Source: Bacillota bacterium (GTDB lineage: Bacteria; Bacillota; Clostridia; Christensenellales; Aristaeellaceae). From it: a stretch of DNA of 7,024 bases. The notes under the pieces are model-generated. The model was given only the letters and a program-made list of their open reading frames with translations, was not told the origin of the DNA and ran no database searches. The position numbers and the translations under genes are program-made. Where the stretch lies: contig JAEWRJ010000113.1 of assembly GCA_023460055.1 (NCBI GenBank), positions 1 through 7,024 on the forward strand, in the 5' to 3' direction. Shown piece after piece: positions 1 through 5,704 of this stretch. Position 1 is the stretch's first letter. Each line of letters begins with the position of its first letter.

Positions 1-1018
1 ATGGGTGATAGACGCTACCCTCTGAGCATCCTCAGACAGTTCCTTTACTGTGGCACATAGCCTGTCAAGCACTGCTTCCAGGCTTTTGAAGATTTCATTG
101 CAGAAGCCTTTTTCACGTATTTCGTCCCATATCATTTCGATGGGGTTAAGCTCCGGGGTGTATGCCAGTAAGGGACACAATTCGATGTTGTCCGGAACGA
201 TCATGATGGAAGAATGATGCCACGCGGCATTGTCCAGCAACAGCAAGATATAGTCATCCGGATAGGCTTTGGATAGCTCAGACATGAACACATTCATGCA
301 GTCGGTGTTGGCATAGGGCATCACCAGGATGAATAATTCCCCGTCCAGCGGGGACACAGCGCCGTACAAGTACCGGTATTCCCTGATGTGGTGGCAGGGG
401 ACTGTCGGGCGGATTCCTTTCTTGCACCAGCATCGCTTGTGCTTATTGATCCGCCCGAACCCAGCCTCGTCCTGGAACATCACTCGAAGCTTTGGCTGGG
501 CCTTTTTCAGGATTTTGACCTTCTCCGTGATTTTTTTTATAAGCCTCGATGGCTTCGTCGCTTGCCTTCTTCTCATGCCTGCTTCGAGGCATGACCTTGC
601 GCCATTGGTGGCGCTGCAGCAGGAAATAGATCATATTGCGAGTCACCGGATGACCGACTCTTTCCTCATATGCCCGATGAATCGCCCTTGTCTCAATGAC
701 ATGGCCAGCCGCGCCAAGCTCTTCGAATTCCCCGAGAAAGGCTTCTTCCTGCTCTCTGGTCATGTATCGGTGTTCATGATGGTGCTGCACACCTACGATG
801 GCCTCTATGCCTTCCTTTTTGAATCTGGCAATGATACGGTTGACATTGGTCGCATGAAGCTCCGCTATCCTTCCCGCTTCATCGCTACGCATCCCATGAA
901 TGGCCTTGAGCTTCAGCGCTAGTAATCTCTTGCTTACGTGAGGCGGATGCTCTTCCTTTTGTGCTGCCAGGATGATTGCTTTCTCTTCCTCTGTAAATTC
1001 GGTTCGTTTTACGTTCAT
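1..1018 (-). CDS. IS630-family transposase, two frames joined at an A8 run, C-terminus cut
   Basis: DDE-family transposase for cut-and-paste movement into TA. Start is ATG at 1018, preceded by AGGTGGAG; an in-frame ATG at 1054 has no such site. Residues 1-162 form the helix-turn-helix DNA-binding part (SKRLLALKLKAIHGM, then NVNRIIARFKKEG). The reading frame then continues only after a one-nucleotide shift in an A8 run (538-531); unshifted, it ends at 443. The shifted frame is open to position 1 and carries the catalytic core: FQDEAGFGR (D183), LLLDNAAWHH (D262) and TPELNPIEMIW (E294). About 339 residues are in the window, near full family length, so only a few are missing. All catalytic residues are intact, so the split may be a slippage control, a simple 1-nt mutation or a sequencing error. 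Confidence 0.82.
531..538 (-). other. A8 slippage site joining the two transposase frames
   Basis: On the coding strand the sequence is TAT, eight A, then TCACGG. Zero frame reads Y-K-K-N-H and leaves the transposase; removal of one A gives Y-K-K-I-T-E-K and restores the DDE domain. RNA polymerase slippage to an A7 transcript, or a +1 or -2 ribosomal shift, would make full-length protein. Homopolymer frameshifts are known in several IS families. Sequence alone cannot tell programmed slippage from a mutation. Confidence 0.55.
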
Positions 1019-1052
1019 GCTCTCCACCTTTTTCTGGGTTATTTGCATGAAC

Positions 1053-1058
1053 ATTATA
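1053..1058 (-). promoter_or_regulatory. Candidate -10 box of the IS630 transposase promoter
   Basis: A perfect TATAAT is read on the minus strand from 1058 to 1053, 34 nt upstream of the chosen ATG (1018). No good -35 hexamer lies at 17 nt (TTTCAT is there; TTAACA is about 24 nt away). The position between the terminal repeat and the gene is the expected one. This is a weak prediction. Confidence 0.4.
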
Positions 1059-1081
1059 CTTTTTATTTCATCATTATGAAA

Positions 1082-1101
1082 GTGTTAACGTTTGGGATTA
1101 G
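1082..1101 (-). repeat. Right terminal inverted repeat of the IS630 element
   Basis: Read inward on the minus strand from 1101 the end is CTAATCCCAAACGTTAACAC. It matches 15 of 20 positions of the right terminus of the small element at 4712-4865 (CTGATTCCAAACTTAAACGC) and 13 of 20 of its left terminus. All three are preceded by TA. The partner repeat of this IS630 copy lies outside the window, so the call rests on that cross-comparison. Confidence 0.65.
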
Positions 1102-1113
1102 TATCACACAGAG

Positions 1114-1260
1114 ACTACTAATAAAAAGTCAAGCGGGCAGGAACGGGTAATAAGAGAAAATATGAGTTTGGCGTCTTTTCCTTGGAAAGGCAACTTAAAC
1201 AAGCCACTGAGCAGCGAGAGAAAGTGCAGGCGGCAGGCCGGGAGGTTGAGAAGTGCAGGT
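1114..1260 (-). other. Non-coding right end of the IS110 element
   Basis: 147 nt between the recombinase stop codon and the right core. It holds the half-promoter at 1132-1127 and a short direct repeat, AAGTGCAGG, at about 1221 and 1250. I see no gene, terminator or terminal inverted repeat in it. Confidence 0.6.
1127..1132 (-). promoter_or_regulatory. -35 box in the IS110 right end (half of a junction promoter)
   Basis: TTGACT on the minus strand, five of six to consensus, 13 nt inside the right core. Joining right end to left end gives TTGACT, 13 nt, core CT, AT, TACAAT: a 17-bp spacer. A promoter completed only in the circular or junction form is known for IS110-family elements. This is prediction from spacing and hexamers. 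Confidence 0.6.
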
Positions 1261-2469
1261 TTAGTTGTTGTCTAGGGCATCCAGATAAGCCCTGACGGAA
1301 GCATAGTATCTGCGCAGGAACTTATTGGCGGAGGCCATCATGTAGACCTGATACTTCTTGCCCTCAGAACGCTTTTTCGCCATATACTGGTAGATCGGTT
1401 CCTCAGCGGGAGAACACATGTTGATCACATTCATGACAAGGAAAAGGGTCCTTCTCAATGCGGGAGAGCCGCGTTTGGAGATGCTCCTGCTTGAGATATT
1501 CACCTGGCCGGATTGACAGGGAGGGGCATCGATGCCGGCAAAGGCAACGAGTGCCTTTTTGGAATGAAAGCGGCGGACATCACCGATCTCCGCCATGAGC
1601 TGAGGGCCGAGGGCAGGGCCGGCACCGAACATGCTCATCACGACAGGATACTCGGGCAAAGAAGATGCTAAGGACTGCATCTGCGCGCGAACCGTGGCCA
1701 GAGAAACGAGGTTTGTCCGCAGCTGGGAGACTGCTGTGTCAATGAGCACTTTGACGGGCTCAGAGTCAGGTGAGACAGGGACGCAATTCAAAGCGAAGGC
1801 ATGGATTTTCTTCGCCTTATCCAGACTGAACTGATAGCCATGCTTAACGCACCAACGCTGGTACCTGGTGATAAAGACACGCTCAGACAAGCGGCGCACA
1901 CAGTCACAGTGCCGGAAGACAGCAACGAAATCGACCCACTTCAGGCTGCCGTCAGAACGTACAGGACTTGAGAAGAGATCGTTGACACCGGGGAAGTATT
2001 GATCCATTAAAGAGATGAGATTGTTCTTGAACATTGAACTTGTTTTGCTATACTCTTGATACTGCCTGTAGCAAGTCTTAAGCAATTGCCGGGCAGGCTC
2101 CTGGGGCACATACCTGGGCAGGTCATTCCAATATTGAAGACCATAGCTTGCGATCTTCAGAGCGTCCTTTTTATCGGTCTTGCCCCGTCTGACAGAGTTG
2201 TTCCCGTAGCCATGAATGAGAATGGGATTGACTACGGAAACATAGAAGCCCGCATGGTCAAGCAGCCGGGCTATGGGTAGATGGTAACTGCCTGTAGCTT
2301 CCATGACCACGTGGGTCTCACCGCCCAGAGATTTGAGCTTGTCGCAAAGCAGGGTCAGGTCATGGCCGGTGTGGTGAACCTCGAAGGGCTTGAAAACCTC
2401 TTCACTGCCGGGACGCATGACTGCAATCATGCTCTTGCCTTTGGAAACATCGATACCTACGGTGTGCAT
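1261..2469 (-). CDS. IS110-family bridge-RNA-dependent recombinase (transposase)
   Basis: 402-residue recombinase that would excise and insert the surrounding element under bridge-RNA guidance. The N-terminal RuvC-like DEDD domain shows GIDVSKGK (D7), VVMEATGSYH (E57) and KTDKKDA (D99, D102), all four acidic residues present. A helical linker fills about 125-270. The C-terminal Transposase_20 domain shows FGAGPALGPQLMAEIGDVRR (281-300), KKALVAFAGIDAP, then CQSG; S320 is the presumptive serine nucleophile, followed by ISKRGSPALRRTLF. Length is typical and nothing is broken. Start is ATG at 2469, with GGAGG at 2481-2477 and a 7-nt spacer. The gene ends TAA at 1261, 147 nt inside the predicted right end. 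It is likely transcribed together with, or downstream of, the bridge RNA. Family call is very secure. Confidence 0.95.
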   Translation of the reverse strand: MHTVGIDVSKGKSMIAVMRPGSEEVFKPFEVHHTGHDLTLLCDKLKSLGGETHVVMEATGSYHLPIARLLDHAGFYVSVVNPILIHGYGNNSVRRGKTDKKDALKIASYGLQYWNDLPRYVPQEPARQLLKTCYRQYQEYSKTSSMFKNNLISLMDQYFPGVNDLFSSPVRSDGSLKWVDFVAVFRHCDCVRRLSERVFITRYQRWCVKHGYQFSLDKAKKIHAFALNCVPVSPDSEPVKVLIDTAVSQLRTNLVSLATVRAQMQSLASSLPEYPVVMSMFGAGPALGPQLMAEIGDVRRFHSKKALVAFAGIDAPPCQSGQVNISSRSISKRGSPALRRTLFLVMNVINMCSPAEEPIYQYMAKKRSEGKKYQVYMMASANKFLRRYYASVRAYLDALDNN

Positions 2470-2499
2470 TCTTGTTCCTCCAGTAGATTAATAGGGACC

Positions 2500-2725
2500 G
2501 GATCCATCTTGATCTCGTTGCGATTCAATCTATTGGTCAACACGAACTCCCCGGCAGAACCGATGGCTCAACCTACTCAACCGAACGCTGCAACAAGAGG
2601 ATGGCTGACAGTCTCCGTGACGGACATGGAAGCCCAAAGCACTGATGGTCAGCCGGTCTCCTCTTATTGTAGCTTAGGAACGAGAAAGGCAGGAATGGCG
2701 AACTGGCTGCTCGCCTTTCCTGCCC
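2500..2725 (-). ncRNA. Predicted IS110 bridge RNA with readable target and donor loops
   Basis: Predicted from structure and guide matches. Order 5' to 3' on the minus strand: (1) a hairpin at 2724-2688, GGCAGGAA and GGCGA paired with TCGCC and TTCCTGCC around one A-A mismatch, loop 2710-2702; (2) a target-binding loop closed by AAGAGGA (2665-2659)/TCCTCTT (2601-2595) and GGCTGAC (2654-2648)/GTCAGCC (2609-2603); (3) a donor-binding loop closed by GTTGC (2594-2590)/GCAAC (2521-2517). Guides: left target 2644-2637, right target 2619-2611, left donor 2577-2570, right donor 2534-2527. The right target guide CACGGAGAC pairs with target GTCTCTGTG over 9 nt with one wobble; the right donor guide AATAGATT pairs with the joined ends AGTCTATT over 8 nt with one wobble. 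The 3' end is uncertain, near 2500-2515. Confidence 0.78.
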
Positions 2726-2731
2726 AAAGTT

Positions 2732-2737
2732 ATTGTA
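2732..2737 (-). promoter_or_regulatory. -10 box in the IS110 left end for the bridge RNA
   Basis: TACAAT is read at 2737-2732, 7 nt before the predicted RNA start at 2725, just where the first hairpin begins. In the integrated state the flank offers no recognisable -35. When the ends join, TTGACT from the right end (1132-1127) would stand exactly 17 bp upstream. Confidence 0.6.
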
Positions 2738-2741
2738 ATAG

Positions 2742-2804
2742 ACACAGAGGAGACAGAGGCGGCGGAACAAGCCCGCCTTTTCACAGAGGAAAATTCATAA
2801 GAAG
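2742..2804 (+). repeat. Stem-loop repeat module A
   Basis: Left arm ACACAGAGGAGACAGAGG, hairpin AGGCGG (2757-2762)/CCGCCT (2773-2778), right arm TTTTCACAGAGGAAAATT then ATAAGAAG. It is the inverted partner of module D. The IS110 insertion point touches its left arm. Confidence 0.7.
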
Positions 2805-2859
2805 TTTCAGGCTTTGACTTACTTTCTTACTTTCATCCTATGGTTCGGCTGAGGCCGGA

Positions 2860-2917
2860 ATAGAGGACAAAGAGGGGAACTGCTTTCCAGTTCCCTGCAC
2901 AGAGGGGATACGAAGAA
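2860..2917 (+). repeat. Stem-loop repeat module B
   Basis: Left arm ATAGAGGACAAAGAGG, perfect 8-bp hairpin GGGAACTG (2875-2882)/CAGTTCCC (2888-2895) with loop CTTTC, right arm TGCACAGAGGGGATACGAAG. Same plan as module A, but the stem sequence is different and still fully paired. Confidence 0.65.
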
Positions 2918-2927
2918 CCCAGGAGTA

Positions 2928-2987
2928 CTCCCGATCTTTCTCCGTGGAAACGGCTGTGAAGCAGCCGGCCCTGTTTCCTCTGTTCCC
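2928..2987 (-). repeat. Stem-loop repeat module C
   Basis: Read on the minus strand: left arm GGGAACAGAGGAAACAGGG (2987-2969), 6-bp hairpin CGGCTG/CAGCCG (2967-2951), right arm TTTCCACGGAGAAAGATC. Inverted partner of module B; flanking DNA CGGCTG.GGC.GGAA.AGAGG is shared with B. Confidence 0.65.
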
Positions 2988-3039
2988 GCCGCAGCCGAGT
3001 AAAACGGAAAAGCAGATGATAGAGCGATAAAACCAGCTG

Positions 3040-3103
3040 CTTCTTATAATTTTCCCTCTCTGTGCAAGGCAGGCTTGTCCTGCCGCCTTCGTTTCCTGTG
3101 CGA
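3040..3103 (-). repeat. Stem-loop repeat module D
   Basis: Read on the minus strand: left arm TCGCACAGGAAACGAAGG, hairpin GGCAGG/CCTGCC (3084-3068), right arm GCACAGAGAGGGAAAATT then ATAAGAAG. Inverted partner of module A. Its outermost bases TCGCACAG match TCACACAG at 1104-1111, the small flank left between the IS630 and IS110 elements. Confidence 0.65.
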
Positions 3104-3115
3104 GCCGTAATCTAT

Positions 3116-3142
3116 TCCGTCTCTTGCTCCATGATGTATAAT
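3116..3142 (+). promoter_or_regulatory. Candidate promoter of the phosphohexomutase gene
   Basis: A perfect TATAAT lies at 3137-3142, 39 nt before the start codon. The best -35 at usual spacing is TTCCGT (about 3116), which is weak. A 5-bp hairpin, GACGC/GCGTC at 3153-3166, sits in the leader just before the ribosome binding site. Together the positions fit a single-gene promoter immediately right of the repeat region. Confidence 0.5.
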
Positions 3143-3181
3143 GCATGGTGTAGACGCTGACGCGTCATCGGGGGTGAAGGC

Positions 3182-4615
3182 ATGATCGAGTTCGGCACAG
3201 GCGGATGGCGGGGCATTATCGGCAAGGATTTTATCTATGACAATATTTGCAGGGCGGCGCAGGGGATCGCCGATATGATCAAGGAGGACGGCCGGCAGGC
3301 GACGCCGGTGATGCTGGGCTTTGACCGCCGCTTCCTTTCCTTTGACGCGGCGCAGTGGATCGCCCAGACACTTTGCGCCAACGGCATCACCGTCTGGTTT
3401 ATGAAGCGCACGGCGCCTACGCCGCTCATCATGCACACGGTGATGGCGCGGGGGCTTTTCTATGGGGTGCAGGTGACAGCCAGCCACAACCCGGCCAACT
3501 ACAACGGCATCAAGCTGATCGTGCAGGGCGGCAGGGACGCGCAGGAAGACGTGACCCAGCGGCTGGAAAGCATGATCGAAAAGGCTGAAAAGGAGAACAG
3601 GCAGCCCGAAACCATGCCCTTCAGCCTGGCCGAAGAGCAGGGGCTGATCGTATACAACAAGAATCCCTTCAACGATTTTATCGACAGCATTCAGGAGAGG
3701 ATCAATATGGCGGCCATCCGCGAGCGCGGCCTGCGGATCCTCTTTGACCCGATGCATGGAAGCGGCGCGTACCCTTTGATAGCGCTGCTGTACACCGCGC
3801 GCTGCACGGTGGACCTGATCAACTTAAACCGCGACGCCTACTTTGGCGGGCTGATGCCGGCACCCGGCGAGCAGAGCCTGCATGAGCTGCGCAGCAAGGT
3901 GACCTCGCGGGGCTATGACATGGGCATTGCCTTTGACGGCGACGGCGACCGCCTGGGCATCATCGACGCGAACGGCCGCTATATCACGGCCAACGAAGTC
4001 CTGGTGGTGCTCTACTACTACCTGCATGAGCACAAGGGCTGGAAAGGCCCGGTGGTACGCAACATGTCCACCACGCATATGCTGGACAAGCTGGCAAAAT
4101 CCTTCGGCGAGGAGTACTACGAGGTCCCCGTGGGCTTCAAGCATATCTCAAAGAAGCTGGAGGAGACGAATGCCGTGCTGGGCGGCGAATCCTCCGGCGG
4201 GCTGACGGTCAGGGGGCATATCCCCGGCAAGGATTCCGTGTATGCGGCGGCCCTGTTTGTGGAGGCGGTCTCTGTGCTGGGCAAAAGCCCGTCTGAGATC
4301 ATGGATGAGCTGTACGGGATGCTGGGCAGGCATGTGATGCTGGAAGACAGCCTGGCCTTCACGCGCGAAGAGGAGGCGGCCGTACGCCGGGATATTCTGG
4401 AAGAGCGGAACCTGCCGGCCTTTGACCGGGCGATAGAGCAGGTCACCTATGAAGATGGCTGCAAGGTGTACTTCACGGATGGCAGCTTTGCCGTCTGCCG
4501 CTTCTCGGGCACCGAGCCGCTCATCCGCCTGTGCGCCGAAGCGGCGGATGAAGCGCAGGCGCGGGGCTGCATCGAGGCGTTCATGCGGCATATTGAAGGG
4601 CTGCTGGAGAGATAA
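3182..4615 (+). CDS. Phosphoglucomutase/phosphomannomutase (alpha-D-phosphohexomutase)
   Basis: Cytosolic enzyme moving phosphate between C1 and C6 of a hexose phosphate, linking sugar uptake with glycolysis, glycogen and cell-wall sugar nucleotides. 477 residues, the usual four-domain length. Domain 1 has FGTGGWRG (4-11) and the phosphoserine loop TASHNP with S101. Domain 2/3 has the metal-binding loop FDGDGDR (D252, D254, D256). Domain 3 has the sugar-binding GGESSGG (334-340, E336 and S338). Domain 4 has the phosphate-binding RFSGTEPLIR (440-449). All key sites are present. ATG at 3182 is preceded by GGGGGTG at 3170-3176. The gene is alone, with its own promoter and terminator, convergent to the ABC operon. 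Glucose versus mannose preference cannot be read from sequence; glmM is unlikely given the GESSGG loop context and length. Confidence 0.93.
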   Translation: MIEFGTGGWRGIIGKDFIYDNICRAAQGIADMIKEDGRQATPVMLGFDRRFLSFDAAQWIAQTLCANGITVWFMKRTAPTPLIMHTVMARGLFYGVQVTASHNPANYNGIKLIVQGGRDAQEDVTQRLESMIEKAEKENRQPETMPFSLAEEQGLIVYNKNPFNDFIDSIQERINMAAIRERGLRILFDPMHGSGAYPLIALLYTARCTVDLINLNRDAYFGGLMPAPGEQSLHELRSKVTSRGYDMGIAFDGDGDRLGIIDANGRYITANEVLVVLYYYLHEHKGWKGPVVRNMSTTHMLDKLAKSFGEEYYEVPVGFKHISKKLEETNAVLGGESSGGLTVRGHIPGKDSVYAAALFVEAVSVLGKSPSEIMDELYGMLGRHVMLEDSLAFTREEEAAVRRDILEERNLPAFDRAIEQVTYEDGCKVYFTDGSFAVCRFSGTEPLIRLCAEAADEAQARGCIEAFMRHIEGLLER

Positions 4616-4651
4616 GGCCGGAGATAGGTAGATCAGTAAAAAACGGCACAA

Positions 4652-4681
4652 AAAAACGAGATGTCTTTTCATCTCGTTTTT
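4652..4681. terminator. Bidirectional intrinsic terminator between convergent genes
   Basis: Perfect 12-bp stem AAAAACGAGATG (4652-4663)/CATCTCGTTTTT (4670-4681) with a 6-nt loop. A T-tract follows the core stem on both strands (five T on plus, seven T on minus). It ends the phosphohexomutase transcript 36 nt after its stop and can end the ABC operon coming the other way. Confidence 0.88.
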
Positions 4682-4711
4682 AAATACCACCATGCCTGAA
4701 AGCGTATAATA

Positions 4712-4865
4712 CTGATGAGGAACTTTAACGCATCCAAAGCGTTGAGTAATTTTGACTCCGCGCAAGGAGCGGGAGCGCAGGCGTAGCAGCGCTACGTCAA
4801 GCTGCCGGCGACACAGCGCCGAGGCAAAAGGACCAACGCGACGATGCGTTTAAGTTTGGAATCAG
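4712..4865. mobile_element. 154-bp fold-back MITE with IS630-type ends
   Basis: Flanked by TA on both sides (4710-4711, 4866-4867). With the flanking ATA included, the left end reads ATACTGATGAGGAACTTTAA and the right, reversed, ATACTGATTCCAAACTTAAA; both continue into CGCATC, 21 of 26 matching. Homology continues inward: AACGC/GCGTT mini-dyads on both sides, and 4750-4763 against 4816-4829 reversed is 12 of 14. The perfect apex CGTAGC-AGC-GCTACG (4782-4796) lies at the exact centre, so the whole element is one imperfect hairpin. It has no gene. The ends resemble those of the IS630 element at the window start, suggesting mobilisation by that or a related transposase. Confidence 0.82.
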
Positions 4866-4867
4866 TA

Positions 4868-5704
4868 TCACTTGACCGATCCCAGAATACCTTCCACGAA
4901 ATTCTTTTGCAGGGTAAAGAAGATCACCAGCATCGGGATGGTGGAGATGGTGACGACAAGCATGATGACGCCGTAATCCAGCACATACCCGCCGCGGAAA
5001 CTGGCCGCGTAGATGGGCAGCGTCAACTCATTGGGGTTTTGCAGGACGACCAGGGGCCAGAGGTAGCTGTTCCAGGCGTTCATGAACGTTACAATGGCCG
5101 CCGCCGCGTAGGTGGGCTTCATAACGGGCACAAACATCTTTAGGAAGATGCGGAACTCCCCAAGCCCGTCGATGCGGGCGGCCTGTACGATCTCAAAGGG
5201 GAAGGTCTGCGCAGCCTGGCGGAACATAAAGATCAGGAAGACCGTCGCGATGCTTGGCAGCATAAAACCGGCGACTGAGTTGATCAGGCCTGCCTGTGAA
5301 AACATGCGGAACAGGGGGATCAGCGTGGCCGCTGGCGGGATCATCATGGACAGCATCAGGATGCCCATGACCCGGTTCTTCCATTTATCATGAAATATCA
5401 CAAAGCCATAGCCCGCCAGGGAACTGATGAACAGCGAGGCAAGGGTGAGCAGGCTCGCGTTGCGTACAGAGTTGTAAAAAGCCGGGCCGATCTTTCCAGC
5501 CTCGGTCAGCGCTTTCCAGTTCTCTATCAGGTAGTTTCCGGGCAGCATGTGCCCCTTGATGATATCCGTCGTGTTATTGGTGGCCGCGGAAAGCATCCAG
5601 TAGAAGGGAAAGGCGGAGATGAAGGCCACCAGGATGAGCACCAGGTGCTTGAACAGCCTGGCCGGACGCAGAACAAAGCGTTTTTTAAACTTCTTCTGTG
5701 TCAT
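4868..5704 (-). CDS. Sugar ABC transporter permease, MalG/UgpE type (CUT1)
   Basis: Inner-membrane permease of a carbohydrate importer, 278 residues, six predicted membrane helices starting near residues 20-40. The cytoplasmic coupling loop is EIVQAARIDGLGEFRIFLKM followed by FVPVMKP (171-197), the EAA motif that docks on the ATPase. MIPPAATLIPLFRMF and NAWNSYLWPLVVL are typical of the MalG branch (COG0395). Its ATG overlaps the stop of the upstream permease (ATGA at 5704-5701), indicating translational coupling; only GGAG with a 3-nt spacer precedes it. TGA at 4870-4868 directly abuts the TA next to the MITE, so the element lies in its 3' untranslated region and does not alter the protein. 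Substrate not determinable. Confidence 0.93.
   Translation of the reverse strand: MTQKKFKKRFVLRPARLFKHLVLILVAFISAFPFYWMLSAATNNTTDIIKGHMLPGNYLIENWKALTEAGKIGPAFYNSVRNASLLTLASLFISSLAGYGFVIFHDKWKNRVMGILMLSMMIPPAATLIPLFRMFSQAGLINSVAGFMLPSIATVFLIFMFRQAAQTFPFEIVQAARIDGLGEFRIFLKMFVPVMKPTYAAAAIVTFMNAWNSYLWPLVVLQNPNELTLPIYAASFRGGYVLDYGVIMLVVTISTIPMLVIFFTLQKNFVEGILGSVK

Larger units (their letters stand above)
1..1103 (-). mobile_element. IS630-family insertion sequence, left part outside the window
   Basis: The element holds a split IS630-type DDE transposase read leftward. Its right end lies upstream of the transposase start: read on the minus strand from 1101, the end begins CTAATCCCAAACGTTAACAC and is preceded by TA (1103-1102), the target dinucleotide of IS630/Tc1/mariner elements. 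Similar termini bound the small element at 4712-4865, which supports this boundary. The other end lies beyond position 1, so neither the second inverted repeat nor the second TA can be seen. Only 8 bp separate this element from the IS110 element on its right. The family call is firm from the protein; the exact right end is inferred from repeat similarity and the TA. Confidence 0.8.
1112..2741 (-). mobile_element. Complete IS110-family insertion sequence with CT core and bridge RNA
   Basis: An IS110-type recombinase gene (1261-2469) is preceded by about 270 nt of structured non-coding DNA, the arrangement of bridge-RNA elements of the IS110 group. Ends were set from the guides in the predicted RNA: core CT on the minus strand at 2741-2740 (left end, gene 5' side) and 1113-1112 (right end). 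The element with one core is 1628 bp, normal for the family. Removing it gives a minus-strand empty site CCTCTGTGT-CT-CTGTGTGA, an uninterrupted CTCTGTG repeat. The rejoined ends would also create a promoter with 17-bp spacing. No terminal inverted repeats are expected in this group. Boundaries are inferred but supported independently by the donor guide, the target guide and the repeat continuity. Confidence 0.8.
2742..3103. repeat. Large imperfect inverted repeat made of four stem-loop modules
   Basis: The two halves are reverse-complement relatives around the perfect palindrome GGAGTACTCC at 2922-2931. Outer pair: 2757-2779 against 3066-3088 reversed, 20 of 23 identical, followed on both sides by a CACAGAG-rich arm and AAAATT(C)ATAAGAAG. 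Inner pair: 2846-2866 against 2977-2997 reversed, 18 of 21. Each of the four modules has the same plan: an ACAGAGGA-type left arm, a short hairpin, then a CACAGAGG-type right arm. The stretch between the IS110 element and the phosphohexomutase promoter has no credible gene. The left arm is interrupted by the IS110 element; the lost outer bases appear to be at 1104-1111. Confidence 0.75.

Noticed and set aside
329..922. Plus-strand open frame of 197 codons in the IS630 region
   Set aside because: Shadow of the transposase, whose catalytic motifs are read on the opposite strand.
2281..2817. Plus-strand open frame of 178 codons
   Set aside because: It lies opposite the recombinase start, the bridge RNA and repeat module A, and shows no protein family features.
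2814..2840. TTGACT followed by CTATGG as a promoter in the repeat region
   Set aside because: The -10 is poor, no gene follows, and the -35 lies in a CTTACTTT direct repeat.
2742..3103. CRISPR array
   Set aside because: The repeated CACAGAGG units are inverted and degenerate with no uniform spacers, and no cas gene is present.
2838..3146. Minus-strand open frame of 102 codons across the inverted repeat
   Set aside because: Its composition follows the repeats; no ribosome site or domain was seen, and nested stem-loops explain the sequence better.
3044..3757. Long minus-strand open frame (237 codons) over the start of the phosphohexomutase gene
   Set aside because: Antisense to a gene with every family motif; it is a GC-rich shadow frame with no recognisable domain, and it crosses the repeat region.
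4148..4765. Minus-strand open frame (205 codons) antisense to the mutase C-terminus
   Set aside because: It runs through the bidirectional terminator and into the MITE, has no domain, and mirrors the real gene.
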